Positions 6,739 to 16,915 of a stretch of DNA of 64,000 nt are shown here, one piece after another (within the stretch, counting starts at the first letter, position 1; each line of letters opens with the position of its first letter). Both the position numbers and the translations under genes were made by a program. Source of the DNA: Candidatus Flexicrinis affinis (GTDB taxonomy: Bacteria; Chloroflexota; Anaerolineae; Aggregatilineales; Phototrophicaceae); contig JADJWE010000009.1 in the NCBI GenBank assembly GCA_016716525.1, positions 248,001-312,000 on the forward strand, read 5' to 3'. A model generated the notes under the pieces. The model did not search any database. It was not told the origin of the DNA and saw only the letters and a list, made by a program, of their open reading frames with translations.

Positions 6739-9642
6739 CTACTCCGTAGGCGTGCCGGGCAGCGCCACGACATTGCAGCTGTCCGATCGGCTGTCGTAGG
6801 CGTAGCGCGAATCCTCCGAGAATCGGGTCAGCTTGCCGCGGAACGGATAGACGACTGTCCCGCTTCTGGCATCGCGAATCCCGACACGATTCTCGACGAC
6901 GTAGCGCCCGTCCGGGCTGATACTCGCCTGTCGCTCGACATCGTACAGCTTGACTCCGTTGACGAGGTCGTACACGCCGTGGCCGCTGATGATCGCGAGC
7001 GAAAAGTCGGTGGTGTAGCCGGCGAGTTGGCGGTCGACTGGCGGGTCGATCTCCACGATTCGCTCGCCGGTCTCGCGCCAGTAGAACCCGTTCGACCGCT
7101 GCTGGATGGGCGTTGGCGGTCTGGTGGCGTAGGTGGCGATCACGTCTACGGGCCGGTCGACCGAGACCAGCTCACCGGTGTCGAGATCGAAGGTAAACCG
7201 TGTGTTAACGAAATCCGACGCCGGCTCGGCCGATAGGTACTCGCGGGTTGTGACGACGATTGTGCCCGCGTTCCGGTCGATCTCAAACCGGGGAAAATCA
7301 ACTCGACCCGCGCTGTTCTCCAGTGGGTAGGTGAGCGTGAGCGGCGCGCGTTCGCCGGTGAGGTCGTAGAGCGTCGCCATAGGCTCGGTATAAGGGTGGA
7401 TGGCGAGGTTGGCCTCGCCGGCGATGAAACTGGCGGCCGAACCCGGCCAGCCCAGCTCTGGCAGATTCTCATGCACCACCTCGTTGGTCCGAATGTCGCG
7501 CACATCCGTGCCCCATGTTGCAAGCCATCGGCCGTCGGGTGACGCCCAGAACCCATTGGACACCGGGCGCGTGTACAGTGTCTCGCCGGACGCCAGATCG
7601 AACGCAGTCAGCGCCGCGCCGTTGAAGGTGATGGCGATCTCGTCTGTCAGGAGAACCGGAGGTGTCGGCAGAGGAGGAGGCTCCCGCGGGTCGTTGCTCA
7701 ATGGCGGCAGAGAGCTGAGGTACTCGTGCTCGAACAGGACCTCCAGCGTATCGACATCGTAAACCCGAAGCCGGACGCCCCACGCCGGCAGGTATTCCAA
7801 GGCGGCGAAGTTGACGGCGTGGTTGCTGTCCTCGGTCAGCGCATAGCCGAACGACTCCCGTCTCGTAACCGTGTTGGTCAAGTCGAGTATCTTGTCGCCG
7901 GTTGCGACATCGTATACGCCGCTGCCCGGCACCAGCACACGGCCCGCGCTAAGCTCGAACATCAGGTAACTGATCGTGGGAGGGTCGAACGGCGCGCGCG
8001 TTTCGCCGGTGATCAGGTCGATGATGCCGTGGTCCAGCACTGCGACTGCGTTGTGTTCGGCGAACATCATGCACGACGAGTCATCGGCAAGAATCTGCCG
8101 GAAGGTCGCGATCGGCTCGGCGGTGGCTTCGGGCGCGACCTGCTGCGGCGTAGCGACAGGCGGAAGGTCGGCCGGTGTGCCGGGCAGTGCGAAGATCACG
8201 CACTCGCTGCCCCGGTAGATGCCGTAGCGGGAGTCCGGGGTGAAATTGATGGTTCCGCTAAATGGGTACAGCAGTGTGCCGGTTCGTGCATCCCGAATCC
8301 CCGCGAGCCGTTCCGCTATGAATCGACCATCGGGACTGATCGTCGCGTAGTCGGACACGTCGTACAGTTTAGTCCCTGCGACTAGATCGTAGACGGCTAC
8401 GGTGGGGATGACGGCGAGGGTATAGTCGTCGTTGAAGAACGCCCAGCTACTTGATTCCACATCGATAGACGCGATCTTATCGCCCGTGGTCCGATCGTAG
8501 AATCCATCACGGCGCCGTATGACAGGTGCATCAGGGTCTACGAGGACTAACGGAACGTGGTCTGCTACCGGCCCTACATCCACGAACCCACCCGTGTCGA
8601 GCGCAAAGCGGTACTGGAACGGCTTCGGTTCTAGAAACGCCGCGCCAGTATCAATCTCGACAACCGTCACGCGAATCTCGTTGGCGTCACGGTCAACAGC
8701 GAATTTGTCGAACGCGGAGACTATGCTTTGACCGAACGAGGGACGGTATGAGACGACGACAGGCGGGTTGTCCTCGATGAGGTCGTACAGCGTCGCTTCC
8801 GGAACGTCGGCCGTCTGAACGATCATATAGTCGAAGTCTTCCGTGAAGCGGACCGGATTGCTTTGGTCGCCCCGGATCACTGGTATGTCTCTGGTAATCA
8901 CCTCGTTGGTTCGGATATCGCGAACATCCTCGCCCGAAACGACCAGCCACTTTTGATCGTTCTCAAGCCAATAGAACAGTTCAAAGGCGCGCGTGTACAG
9001 CAGCTCGCCGGTGAAGAGGTTGTAGACGGACAGCGTTTGGCCGTCATGAACCAAGACGAACTCGTTGGTCAGCGTCAGGCCGGGCCATGCGCGCATGACC
9101 GTCTCCACGCTGCCGTCGCCCGGCGGCGGGAAGCGCAGATCCTCGCGCTCGAACACGACTTCTAGCGTGCGGACGTCGTAGATGCGGACGTGTACGGTGC
9201 TGTCGTCCTTGCGCCGGATTGCTGCGTAGAAGCTCGGCGCATACCCGTCGTCAGTCTCAGCGTACGCCAGCGAATAGACACCGAAAACGGTACCCTTGAG
9301 GTCGATGAGTTTGCTACCAAGTGGCAAGTCATAGATGCCGCTGCCCCTAGCAAGCAGTCGATCCGCGCCAATCTCCGTGAATGGATAACCGTCAGCGGGG
9401 GGATCGAACGTAACGCGCTGTTCCCCGGTGACTAGGTCAACCACGCCACGATTGGCGACCGCGGCAGACCGGCCGTCGCTCAGCACTTCGCACCACGAAT
9501 TGGCGGAGAGCACGCGCCGCACGGTCATGATCGGCTCGGCGGTGGCCTCGGGGGCTTGGGCTTGCGGGGAGGGAATAGTGAGCGTGGCGATGAACGCAGC
9601 AAGGACGAGTAGGGCAAGTGCGAATGAGGATCGACGCAGCAT
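6739..9642 (-). CDS. Secreted double beta-propeller-like protein (two tandem units)
   Basis: 967 residues starting with a signal peptide (MLRRSSFALALLVLAAFIATLTIPSPQAQA). The body consists of two homologous ~450-residue units. Each opens with PEATAEPI..RR/RQ-x-L-x6-C and a V-x-DLITGE-type phrase, and ends with a Cys shortly before V/F-ALPGTP. Inside are many short strands with phrases such as VYDLVNGVKLYDV and GIRDARTGTLLYPF, typical of WD40/PQQ-like propeller blades. Each unit has one Cys near its start and one near its end, which could close a propeller by a disulphide. Start at 9642 has AAGGA upstream; the longer frame to 9744 is not signal-like. Tandem paralogue of the next gene. Confidence 0.8.
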   Translation of the reverse strand: MLRRSSFALALLVLAAFIATLTIPSPQAQAPEATAEPIMTVRRVLSANSWCEVLSDGRSAAVANRGVVDLVTGEQRVTFDPPADGYPFTEIGADRLLARGSGIYDLPLGSKLIDLKGTVFGVYSLAYAETDDGYAPSFYAAIRRKDDSTVHVRIYDVRTLEVVFEREDLRFPPPGDGSVETVMRAWPGLTLTNEFVLVHDGQTLSVYNLFTGELLYTRAFELFYWLENDQKWLVVSGEDVRDIRTNEVITRDIPVIRGDQSNPVRFTEDFDYMIVQTADVPEATLYDLIEDNPPVVVSYRPSFGQSIVSAFDKFAVDRDANEIRVTVVEIDTGAAFLEPKPFQYRFALDTGGFVDVGPVADHVPLVLVDPDAPVIRRRDGFYDRTTGDKIASIDVESSSWAFFNDDYTLAVIPTVAVYDLVAGTKLYDVSDYATISPDGRFIAERLAGIRDARTGTLLYPFSGTINFTPDSRYGIYRGSECVIFALPGTPADLPPVATPQQVAPEATAEPIATFRQILADDSSCMMFAEHNAVAVLDHGIIDLITGETRAPFDPPTISYLMFELSAGRVLVPGSGVYDVATGDKILDLTNTVTRRESFGYALTEDSNHAVNFAALEYLPAWGVRLRVYDVDTLEVLFEHEYLSSLPPLSNDPREPPPLPTPPVLLTDEIAITFNGAALTAFDLASGETLYTRPVSNGFWASPDGRWLATWGTDVRDIRTNEVVHENLPELGWPGSAASFIAGEANLAIHPYTEPMATLYDLTGERAPLTLTYPLENSAGRVDFPRFEIDRNAGTIVVTTREYLSAEPASDFVNTRFTFDLDTGELVSVDRPVDVIATYATRPPTPIQQRSNGFYWRETGERIVEIDPPVDRQLAGYTTDFSLAIISGHGVYDLVNGVKLYDVERQASISPDGRYVVENRVGIRDARSGTVVYPFRGKLTRFSEDSRYAYDSRSDSCNVVALPGTPTE

Positions 9643-9679
9643 GACGACGTAGTCCTTCCATTGAGTGTCTTGTGCAGGA

Positions 9680-11185
9680 TTACTTGACTGGCGTGCCGGG
9701 CAGGGCGTACACGACGCACGAATCCCGTCGATACTCCCACGCATACCGCGATCCGCGCGAAAACTGAATCGGCCGACCCGAGTGTGCGAAGATCAGCCGC
9801 CCCGTGCGGGCGTCGAGGATGCCGTAGCGTTCCTGATAAATGAACCGGCCGTCGAGACTGATGTAGATCGGAGCGCCGATGTCGTATAGGCGACGTCCTT
9901 CGACAAGATCGTAGACGCCTTCGTCGGGGACGGCGGCGATGGTGTAGTTCTCGTCGTACACCGCGTGGCCGTAGTTCTCGTTGGTGTTCTCAACGATCAA
10001 CGCGCCCGTATCCGTGCGGTAGAAGCCATCGGAGCGCAGTTCGACGGGCGGCACAGGATCCTCGGGGAAGAACGGCAGCGGATGATTGGCGTCTTCGATG
10101 CGCAAGCGTGTGCCGTCTGCGAGCGAATAAATGTAGTTCACCCCGCGCGGCGCAGGCTGTGGTCGTGTCCGGGAGAGTTCAATGCCGGCCACGACAATCT
10201 CCCCAGCTTCGCGATTCACGTCGAATCGCTCGTAGAAGTAGGACGGATACGTCAGAATGATTTGTTCGTCGTCCGGGACGAGCGAAATCGTGACCGGCTC
10301 GCGATCTCCGAACAGATCGTAGACCGTGCTCGACTCGAAGTCGGGGGAATACAAGAACAGATACGTGTAGTCTGCAGAGAACCCAAGACGATTCCAGACG
10401 ATGTCTGGCAGGCCGTCGAAGATGAGCGAGTTTGTCTTCAGGTCACGAATGTCTTCGCCCATGACGGCGAGCCATTGATCGTCATTGAGTGTGCGATAAG
10501 CGCGGTTGAAGTCGCGGGTGTAGAGCAGTTCGCCCGAGTGCAGGTCGTAGACAGTCGCCGTCACGCCGTCGTGCGCAATCACCACGTCCTCGGTGACCGT
10601 AAGTCCGCCCGGGGCCATTACGGTAGCGGGACGATACGGATCCGCGGGGGGTGGATACGGCACGTTATCGCGATTGAAGAGCAGCTCTAGTGTGTTGATG
10701 TCGTAGATCATGACCCGGGCAGATGTCGCATACAGCCGCTCCTCTGCGACGAAGTAACGCGTGCGTGCCGCGTCGGTTAACCAGACGTTCGCGGCGTGTG
10801 GCATTGGATAGCTCGTGGTTCCGGAAAGGTCCAGCAGCTTCTGATTTGAGACCAGATCGTATATGCCGCTGCCTGCCACGCCCAGACGATTCTCACCCGC
10901 CGGGAAGAGTGGAAGCATCGCTAGCGGCGGATCGAAAGGGATCTCTACCTCACCCGTGACGAGGTTGACGACACCACGGTTGGCGACGGCAATCCGGGTC
11001 TCGTCGTGCAGCAGGACGCATGGGGCCTCAGATGACAGGACTCGGCGCACGGAGTCAATGGGTCCGACGGTGAATTCCGGGGTAAGCTCCGGCGTGGCCT
11101 CCGGGGCTTGGGCTTGCGGCGAGGGAATGGTGAGCGTGGCGACGAACGCAGCAAGGACGAGTAAGGCAAGTGCAGCAGCGCGCAT
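9680..11185 (-). CDS. Secreted beta-propeller-like protein (single unit), paralogue of 6739-9642
   Basis: 501 residues: signal peptide MRAAALALLVLAAFVATLTIPSPQAQA, almost identical to that of the downstream gene, then one propeller unit. It shares SVRRVLSSEAPC near the start, VANRGVVNLVTGEVEIPFDPP, the internal YDLHSGELLYTRDFN and GEDIRDLKTNSLI, and the end DSCVVYALPGTPVK. The three units in the two genes clearly derive from one ancestor by tandem duplication. The gap between the two genes is 37 bp, so they are likely co-transcribed. Function unknown; extracytoplasmic binding or scaffolding is a guess. Confidence 0.8.
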   Translation of the reverse strand: MRAAALALLVLAAFVATLTIPSPQAQAPEATPELTPEFTVGPIDSVRRVLSSEAPCVLLHDETRIAVANRGVVNLVTGEVEIPFDPPLAMLPLFPAGENRLGVAGSGIYDLVSNQKLLDLSGTTSYPMPHAANVWLTDAARTRYFVAEERLYATSARVMIYDINTLELLFNRDNVPYPPPADPYRPATVMAPGGLTVTEDVVIAHDGVTATVYDLHSGELLYTRDFNRAYRTLNDDQWLAVMGEDIRDLKTNSLIFDGLPDIVWNRLGFSADYTYLFLYSPDFESSTVYDLFGDREPVTISLVPDDEQIILTYPSYFYERFDVNREAGEIVVAGIELSRTRPQPAPRGVNYIYSLADGTRLRIEDANHPLPFFPEDPVPPVELRSDGFYRTDTGALIVENTNENYGHAVYDENYTIAAVPDEGVYDLVEGRRLYDIGAPIYISLDGRFIYQERYGILDARTGRLIFAHSGRPIQFSRGSRYAWEYRRDSCVVYALPGTPVK

Positions 11186-11333
11186 ATCGGCGTGCCTCGT
11201 CTATGCAGGGTAGATACGCACATCTTACCACGGCCTGCCTACGTCGTAACCTATGGTTTGCCGGCGTTGTTGGCGACCGCGCGCTGCGGGCCGATGGTGG
11301 GGAGGCATTCGGGCGCGCTGAGGCGCGGATTTG

Positions 11334-11362
11334 TTGCAACATCTTGCGTTTAATGGTATATG
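11334..11362 (+). promoter_or_regulatory. Candidate sigma-70 promoter for the membrane protein gene
   Basis: TTGCAA (11334-11339) and TATATG (11357-11362) are separated by exactly 17 bp. The predicted start of transcription leaves a leader of about 48 nt before the ATG at 11417, which has GAGGGAG as ribosome site. Confidence 0.45.
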
Positions 11363-11416
11363 AGAAATGTCCGCTTTAGGCGCGGATAGTTTTATTTGCA
11401 CTGAGGGAGAATTCAC

Positions 11417-11866
11417 ATGGCAACATCAGCGACTTCTGGAAACAATGTCATTGCAGTACTAGCCGCCATTTACACAATAATCCTCTGTATCATCCAGATC
11501 TGTGGCGGCGTGGTCATCGGGCTGCTGTCCGGCGGGCTGGGCGCAATCGGCCGTGCGGCAACCGAAGCTGGCGTCGAGGACCCGAGCCTGACCGAATTGG
11601 GGAATGCCACCGGGGCGACCGGAATCGTCAGCATCATCCTCGTCGTTGTCGGGATCGCGCTGCTGGCGGCTTCGGTCGGCGTGTTCATGCGCCGTCCGTG
11701 GTCGTACTGGCTGATGATTGCGATGCACGTCGCGTTCGTCGTGCTCACCCTGCTGAGCGCCGGGCTGTCCAACATCGTGTCGATTATCTTCATGGTGCTC
11801 AGCGCAGGCGTAGCCGCCGCGTTCTTCCTGATGCCGGACATCAAGCGCGCGCTCAACGTCGCGTAA
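11417..11866 (+). CDS. Small polytopic membrane protein
   Basis: 149 residues with four hydrophobic segments: about 11-40 (VIAVLAAIYTIILCIIQICG, VVIGLLSGGLGAIG), 68-88 (GIVSIILVVVGIALLAASVG), 95-112 (YWLMIAMHVAFVVLTLL) and 117-138 (NIVSIIFMVLSAGVAAAFFL). A short basic end PDIKRALNVA follows. It resembles DUF-type four-helix membrane proteins common in bacteria but I cannot name the family. It has its own promoter-like sequence and a strong terminator, so it is probably monocistronic. Confidence 0.75.
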   Translation: MATSATSGNNVIAVLAAIYTIILCIIQICGGVVIGLLSGGLGAIGRAATEAGVEDPSLTELGNATGATGIVSIILVVVGIALLAASVGVFMRRPWSYWLMIAMHVAFVVLTLLSAGLSNIVSIIFMVLSAGVAAAFFLMPDIKRALNVA

Positions 11867-11893
11867 GAACCCGTCCCACAGCTTTGACCGACT

Positions 11894-11933
11894 ACAACAA
11901 CAGCCCCGCTCAATCGAACGGGGCTGTTGTTGT
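11894..11933 (+). terminator. Strong hairpin terminator after the membrane protein gene
   Basis: A perfect 15-bp stem (11894-11908 with 11919-11933, core CAGCCCCG/CGGGGCTG) around a 10-nt loop starts 28 nt after the stop at 11866. The right arm is GT-rich rather than a pure T tract. Confidence 0.75.
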
Positions 11934-11936
11934 GAG

Positions 11937-12005
11937 TGTTCAGTTTTCAGTCGTCAGGATTCAGCCGTCAGTGCCTTTCAACTGACAACGGGTCACTGCC
12001 GACTG
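11937..12005. repeat. TCAG/GTCAG simple-motif tract
   Basis: Repeated TTCAG, GTCAG and their complement CTGAC occur between the convergent ends of the membrane protein gene and groEL. Similar tracts lie at 14173-14340 and 27661-27690. No coding potential seen. Confidence 0.5.
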
Positions 12006-12009
12006 TTAC

Positions 12010-12024
12010 CTAAGCGCGGAGCGC

Positions 12025-12028
<4 letters not shown>
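12010..12028 (-). terminator. Hairpin overlapping the groEL stop codon
   Basis: CTAAGCGC-GGA-GCGCTTAG is a perfect 8-bp stem. The groEL stop TAA (12025-12027) lies inside its proximal arm, so the structure forms right at the end of translation; probable 3' end signal. Confidence 0.45.
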
Positions 12029-13665
<1,637 letters not shown>

Positions 13666-13728
13666 GGCTATTCTCCTCCGAGAGTCTCTCGTTTGTCGCA
13701 GAATTCAGGACGAAGGCAAAACTGGGGG

Positions 13729-14016
<288 letters not shown>

Positions 14017-14051
14017 GGTGGTCTCCTTATGATCTCAAATCGGGTCGCAGT

Positions 14052-14078
14052 TTAGCACTCACACACCGATAGTGCTAA
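14052..14078 (-). promoter_or_regulatory. CIRCE element (HrcA operator)
   Basis: TTAGCACTC, nine bases, then TAGTGCTAA. The consensus is TTAGCACTC-N9-GAGTGCTAA; only one base of the right arm differs. Its place just upstream of groES is the canonical one. HrcA, which is not in this window, should repress here and release on heat shock. Confidence 0.93.
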
Positions 14079-14089
14079 TTCACGCCGGA

Positions 14090-14119
14090 AATATACATAC
14101 ATTTCGCCGTGTACGTCAA
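14090..14119 (-). promoter_or_regulatory. Promoter of groES-groEL
   Basis: On the minus strand TTGACG (14114-14119) and TATATT (14090-14095) are 18 bp apart, immediately upstream of CIRCE, so CIRCE covers the start of transcription as expected for HrcA repression. Confidence 0.65.
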
Positions 14120-14172
14120 GCGCAAACTACGACTTCTAGCAAACTTCATATACAAGTGACAGGGATTGGAGT

Positions 14173-14340
14173 AGTCAGGTTTCAGTGGTCAGGAGTCAGT
14201 TGTCAGATCCAAGGATTCAGGAGCCAAGGTTTGAGTAGCTGCGGACGACGGCAAGTTGCTCCTCATCCAGATTTCTTGGTGAACTGCTGACCGGTATTGC
14301 CAGACCTGCACTGTCAACTGACCACTGACACCTGACCACT
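14173..14340. repeat. Inverted pair of TCAGTGGTCAG tracts
   Basis: A left tract (14173-14206, built from GTCAG/TTCAG units with TCAGTGGTCAG) is mirrored by a right tract (14311-14340, CTGACCACTGACA type). The arms align as an inverted repeat with a small gap, around ~100 bp without coding signal. The 344-bp space between CIRCE and the gene at 14423 otherwise holds only the groES promoter. Confidence 0.5.
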
Positions 14341-14422
14341 GGCTCCTTCCCCTCTTGCACATGCCGCCGTCCATCTGGCACTCTTATCGGCAGAGTGCAC
14401 ATTGTCCCGAAAGCCGCCTCTG

Positions 14423-14962
14423 ATGACTGCTTCGAACCATCCCCCGCTGAGTCCGCACGCATATACGGTGTCGCAGTATGGCGCCGCTGCCGCCATTGCC
14501 GCGCTGACCTTCTCTGCACCGGTGCAGGTCCTGATCGCGCTGCGGGTGCCGGGGGCGGGATTGTTCGTCGTGACCGCGATCCTGTCGTTGCTGCTGACAC
14601 TGCCCTTGTTCCTGCTGCTGCGCGCGACGCCGCCGGTAACGACCGACGACGCGGGCATCACGCTCAAGCCGCGTGTGGGGCGCACGCTCACGATCGCATG
14701 GGGCGACGTGCACGAGGTCAGGCCGTATCCGCTGCTGCCGCCGACGGACTCCGAGGCCGTGCGCCGCGCCGCCGTAGGGCGGAGAAGATACCGCGTCGCC
14801 GAGGGCATCATGCTGCGCTGTGCCGGTCTGCCATGGCCGTACCGCGTCGTCGGTTGGTTCGCGGGCGAGGGGTTCCGCCCCGTGTTCGCCGTCACGAACC
14901 GGTCGCACGCCGAATACGACCGGCTCAAAAAAGAGATCGAACGGCGGGTGAAGCCGCGCTAA
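14423..14962 (+). CDS. Membrane protein with PH-like domain
   Basis: 179 residues. Two hydrophobic helices lie at about residues 19-36 (GAAAAIAALTFSAPVQVLIAL) and 45-65 (AGLFVVTAILSLLLTLPLFLLL). They are followed by a cytosolic beta-rich part with DDAGITLKPRVGRTLTIAWGDVHEVRPYP, the pattern of bacterial PH-like (YdbT/DUF-type) domains. Such proteins sit at the membrane; function unknown. A TTG at 14402 in the same frame would add seven residues, but neither start has a good ribosome site; ATG at 14423 is preferred. Confidence 0.65.
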   Translation: MTASNHPPLSPHAYTVSQYGAAAAIAALTFSAPVQVLIALRVPGAGLFVVTAILSLLLTLPLFLLLRATPPVTTDDAGITLKPRVGRTLTIAWGDVHEVRPYPLLPPTDSEAVRRAAVGRRRYRVAEGIMLRCAGLPWPYRVVGWFAGEGFRPVFAVTNRSHAEYDRLKKEIERRVKPR

Positions 14963-14974
14963 TGCCAACCGTCC

Positions 14975-15442
14975 ATGGAACTTCGCCTCGTCCCCGAAAC
15001 CGACCTATCGTCGTGGGGGGGTGGGGGGGGGGGGGGGCGGGGGGGCCGCAGCCACTGGTATCCCTACCGTGACTTCGATTCGTGGATGAGCCGTGTCGAT
15101 CCGCAGCGGGTGTATGGCCTCTACCAAGACTCGTTCCTGATCGGCACGTTCAACCTGACCGACACGCCGCGCCCGTATCAGCGCGAGGGTGGCTGGGGCG
15201 GGGGGGGGGGGGGTTGGCGGATCGGCCTGCGTTTAGTGGGCAGGGGCTGGGCGATGGCGCAGGCCGATCGGATCGCACAGGACGGCGGATACGCGGCTAT
15301 CCGGTTCGACGGTGTCGCCAGCAACGCCCCGTTGATGCGCTTCTACGATTCGCTAGGTTACGAACGGCGCGGCGTCATGGATTTGACCGGGCAGGGCTGG
15401 CAGCCTGTGATGTGCTACGAACGGATATTCTCAGCGCGATAA
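14975..15442 (+). CDS. GNAT N-acetyltransferase, sequence damaged by poly-G islands
   Basis: 155 codons. The last third is a typical GNAT end: GRGWAMAQADRIAQDGGYAAIRFDGVASNAPLMRFYDSLGYERRG (acetyl-CoA loop remnant G-x-G-x-A and the N-x-x-x-x-x-FY-x-x-LGY motif). Two regions are replaced by runs of Gly codons (residues ~14-24 and ~75-81), coming from 31-nt and 14-nt G-rich islands. The second sits exactly where the conserved beta-4 strand (Y-I-x-x-L-x-V-x-P) should be. The frame is kept through both. I infer a sequencing or assembly error rather than a real protein; the true gene is probably a normal acetyltransferase. Confidence 0.7.
   Translation: MELRLVPETDLSSWGGGGGGGRGGRSHWYPYRDFDSWMSRVDPQRVYGLYQDSFLIGTFNLTDTPRPYQREGGWGGGGGGWRIGLRLVGRGWAMAQADRIAQDGGYAAIRFDGVASNAPLMRFYDSLGYERRGVMDLTGQGWQPVMCYERIFSAR
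15015..15045 (+). other. Poly-G island 1 (probable sequence artefact)
   Basis: Thirty-one bases of G interrupted only by T at 15022 and C at 15038, including 15 consecutive G. It lies inside a coding region whose family has no Gly run here. Confidence 0.7.
15200..15213 (+). other. Poly-G island 2 (probable sequence artefact)
   Basis: Fourteen consecutive G, preceded by GGGGC, inside the same acetyltransferase gene and at the position of a conserved core strand. Confidence 0.65.
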
Positions 15443-16378
15443 ACCGCCGGTGCCGAGCTGCGTCAGCAGCCGGTCGGCACGCGCGATTAGCGGTTCGTCG
15501 CGGACTTGGCAGGCAAGATTGCGGCCGGTGCGTGCAGCGGCCCAACCGGCGCTGTGGCGTTCGGTTCGCATGAACAATTCGGCCAGCGTGAGGGCGGCCT
15601 GTGCACCAATGCGGCGAGTGCCATAACGTTCCGCGAGATCGGCGGCGGTGGTCAAATGCGTGTGCGCTTCGCCGATATGGCCGGCCAGCATCAGAGTCTC
15701 GCCGAGGGCGACGTATGTTGCCGCCATCCAGACCCGCAGGCCGTCGTCCATGCGAAGCGTCAGTGCGCAATTGAGATGAGACAGCGCGGCGCTGCTGTCA
15801 CCCCACGCTCGCAGCAGCAGTCCCAACGTATGCAACGCATCGGCTTCGATGTCTGCGCGGCCGCAGCGCTGGGCAAGGTCGAGCGCGAGTTGCGCGGTGT
15901 CCAGCGCCTCTTCAGGTTGGCCGAGCTTGAACGTCATCCCGCTCCACGCCACCCGTACTGCCGCTTGAACCGCCATGTCACCCGCCCTGCGCGCATGCTC
16001 CAGCGCGTGAATCAGCGCCGCCCGTGCGCCGCTATAGTCGGACCGTTGGAAGCGCGCCTGCTGAATCAGCGCGAGCCTTCCGCGTTCGAGGTACAGCGCC
16101 GCCAACGGGCCCGGTAGCTCGCTGCGCCCGATCTGGCGCTCCGCGACGTTCAGGTGACGCAGCGCCTCGCGCGTGCCTTCGCCGTCAAGGATCACCATGT
16201 CGACATATAGCCGCGCGCGGGTGAGCTGGAGGCTGATCCGCTCGTGGTCGGTGGCGTACGGCATGCTCACGTGGCTGATCTCTTGCGGGAGCGCGTTCAG
16301 CGCGCTGTGCATCTGCCCGCCGTAGAACAGGGTGGTCGCCGCGCTGCAAGCCGCGTGCATATCGAGTACCGTGTTCAT
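15431..16378 (-). CDS. TPR-repeat protein
   Basis: 315 residues, entirely helical, Ala/Leu-rich, with degenerate tetratricopeptide repeats such as ADIEADALHTLGLLLRAWGDSSAALSHLNCAL and WMAATYVALGETLMLAGHIGEAHTHLTTAADLA. It resembles the C-terminal sensor part of MalT/STAND regulators but has no ATPase or DNA-binding domain. Its ATG (16378) overlaps the TGA of the gene before it (ATGA), indicating translational coupling; the longer frame to 16459 would run inside that gene. Third gene of the MerR operon. Probably a scaffold or adaptor; partner unknown. Confidence 0.75.
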   Translation of the reverse strand: MNTVLDMHAACSAATTLFYGGQMHSALNALPQEISHVSMPYATDHERISLQLTRARLYVDMVILDGEGTREALRHLNVAERQIGRSELPGPLAALYLERGRLALIQQARFQRSDYSGARAALIHALEHARRAGDMAVQAAVRVAWSGMTFKLGQPEEALDTAQLALDLAQRCGRADIEADALHTLGLLLRAWGDSSAALSHLNCALTLRMDDGLRVWMAATYVALGETLMLAGHIGEAHTHLTTAADLAERYGTRRIGAQAALTLAELFMRTERHSAGWAAARTGRNLACQVRDEPLIARADRLLTQLGTGGLSR

Positions 16379-16890
16379 GACACATCCTCGCGCACATAGT
16401 CGAGCTTCCAACTGCCGTCCCACGTTTTGCCGCCGTCCGTCGTGCGTTCGTATCGCCACGCGAACCGGTCGGAGTGGATGTCGTCGAAGACCTCACGCAT
16501 GGCCGTGTCCCCGGCGATGGTGCCGTCTGCGTTGACAAATCGCTCGGCATAGCCGGTGAATCGGCGTGCTTCCGAGTCCCACGCGCCGACCCAGTTCAGA
16601 ATCGAACCGCCCGGTTCGCTATCCACCCACCGCTGACGCCATCTTCCGACGCTGGCGTCGAACTTGCGCAGGCTCCACGCCTCGAACGGCTTGCCGTTCA
16701 GCGGCCCGCAGAAATGTTCGAAGATCAGGTTGCCGCCGAGTTCGCGCGTATGGAACGCCGTCAAGTCTTCTTCGACCCACGACCCGCTTTCGGTCAGCAA
16801 TCGCGACCGTACGCGCCACCGGCCGATGAACCAGTCAAGTTCCGCCATATGCGGATCGGGGTCGGGCAGGGGACGGTTCGGGTCGCTCAT
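16375..16890 (-). CDS. DUF1579-like lipocalin-fold protein
   Basis: 171 residues. The start (MAELDWFIGRWRVRSRLL) and the repeated W-x-x-S/D-x-E phrases (FEAWSLRKFDASVGRWRQRWVDSEPGG, WVGAWDSEARRFTGYAE) match small beta-barrel proteins of the DUF1579/THAP4-like type, often described as ligand carriers. AAGGAG stands before the ATG. It is 25 bp downstream of the MerR regulator and overlaps the TPR gene by four bases, so all three are one operon. No enzymatic residues can be assigned. Confidence 0.65.
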   Translation of the reverse strand: MSDPNRPLPDPDPHMAELDWFIGRWRVRSRLLTESGSWVEEDLTAFHTRELGGNLIFEHFCGPLNGKPFEAWSLRKFDASVGRWRQRWVDSEPGGSILNWVGAWDSEARRFTGYAERFVNADGTIAGDTAMREVFDDIHSDRFAWRYERTTDGGKTWDGSWKLDYVREDVS

Positions 16891-16915
16891 CGCTCGTACT
16901 CCTTGCGCATATACT

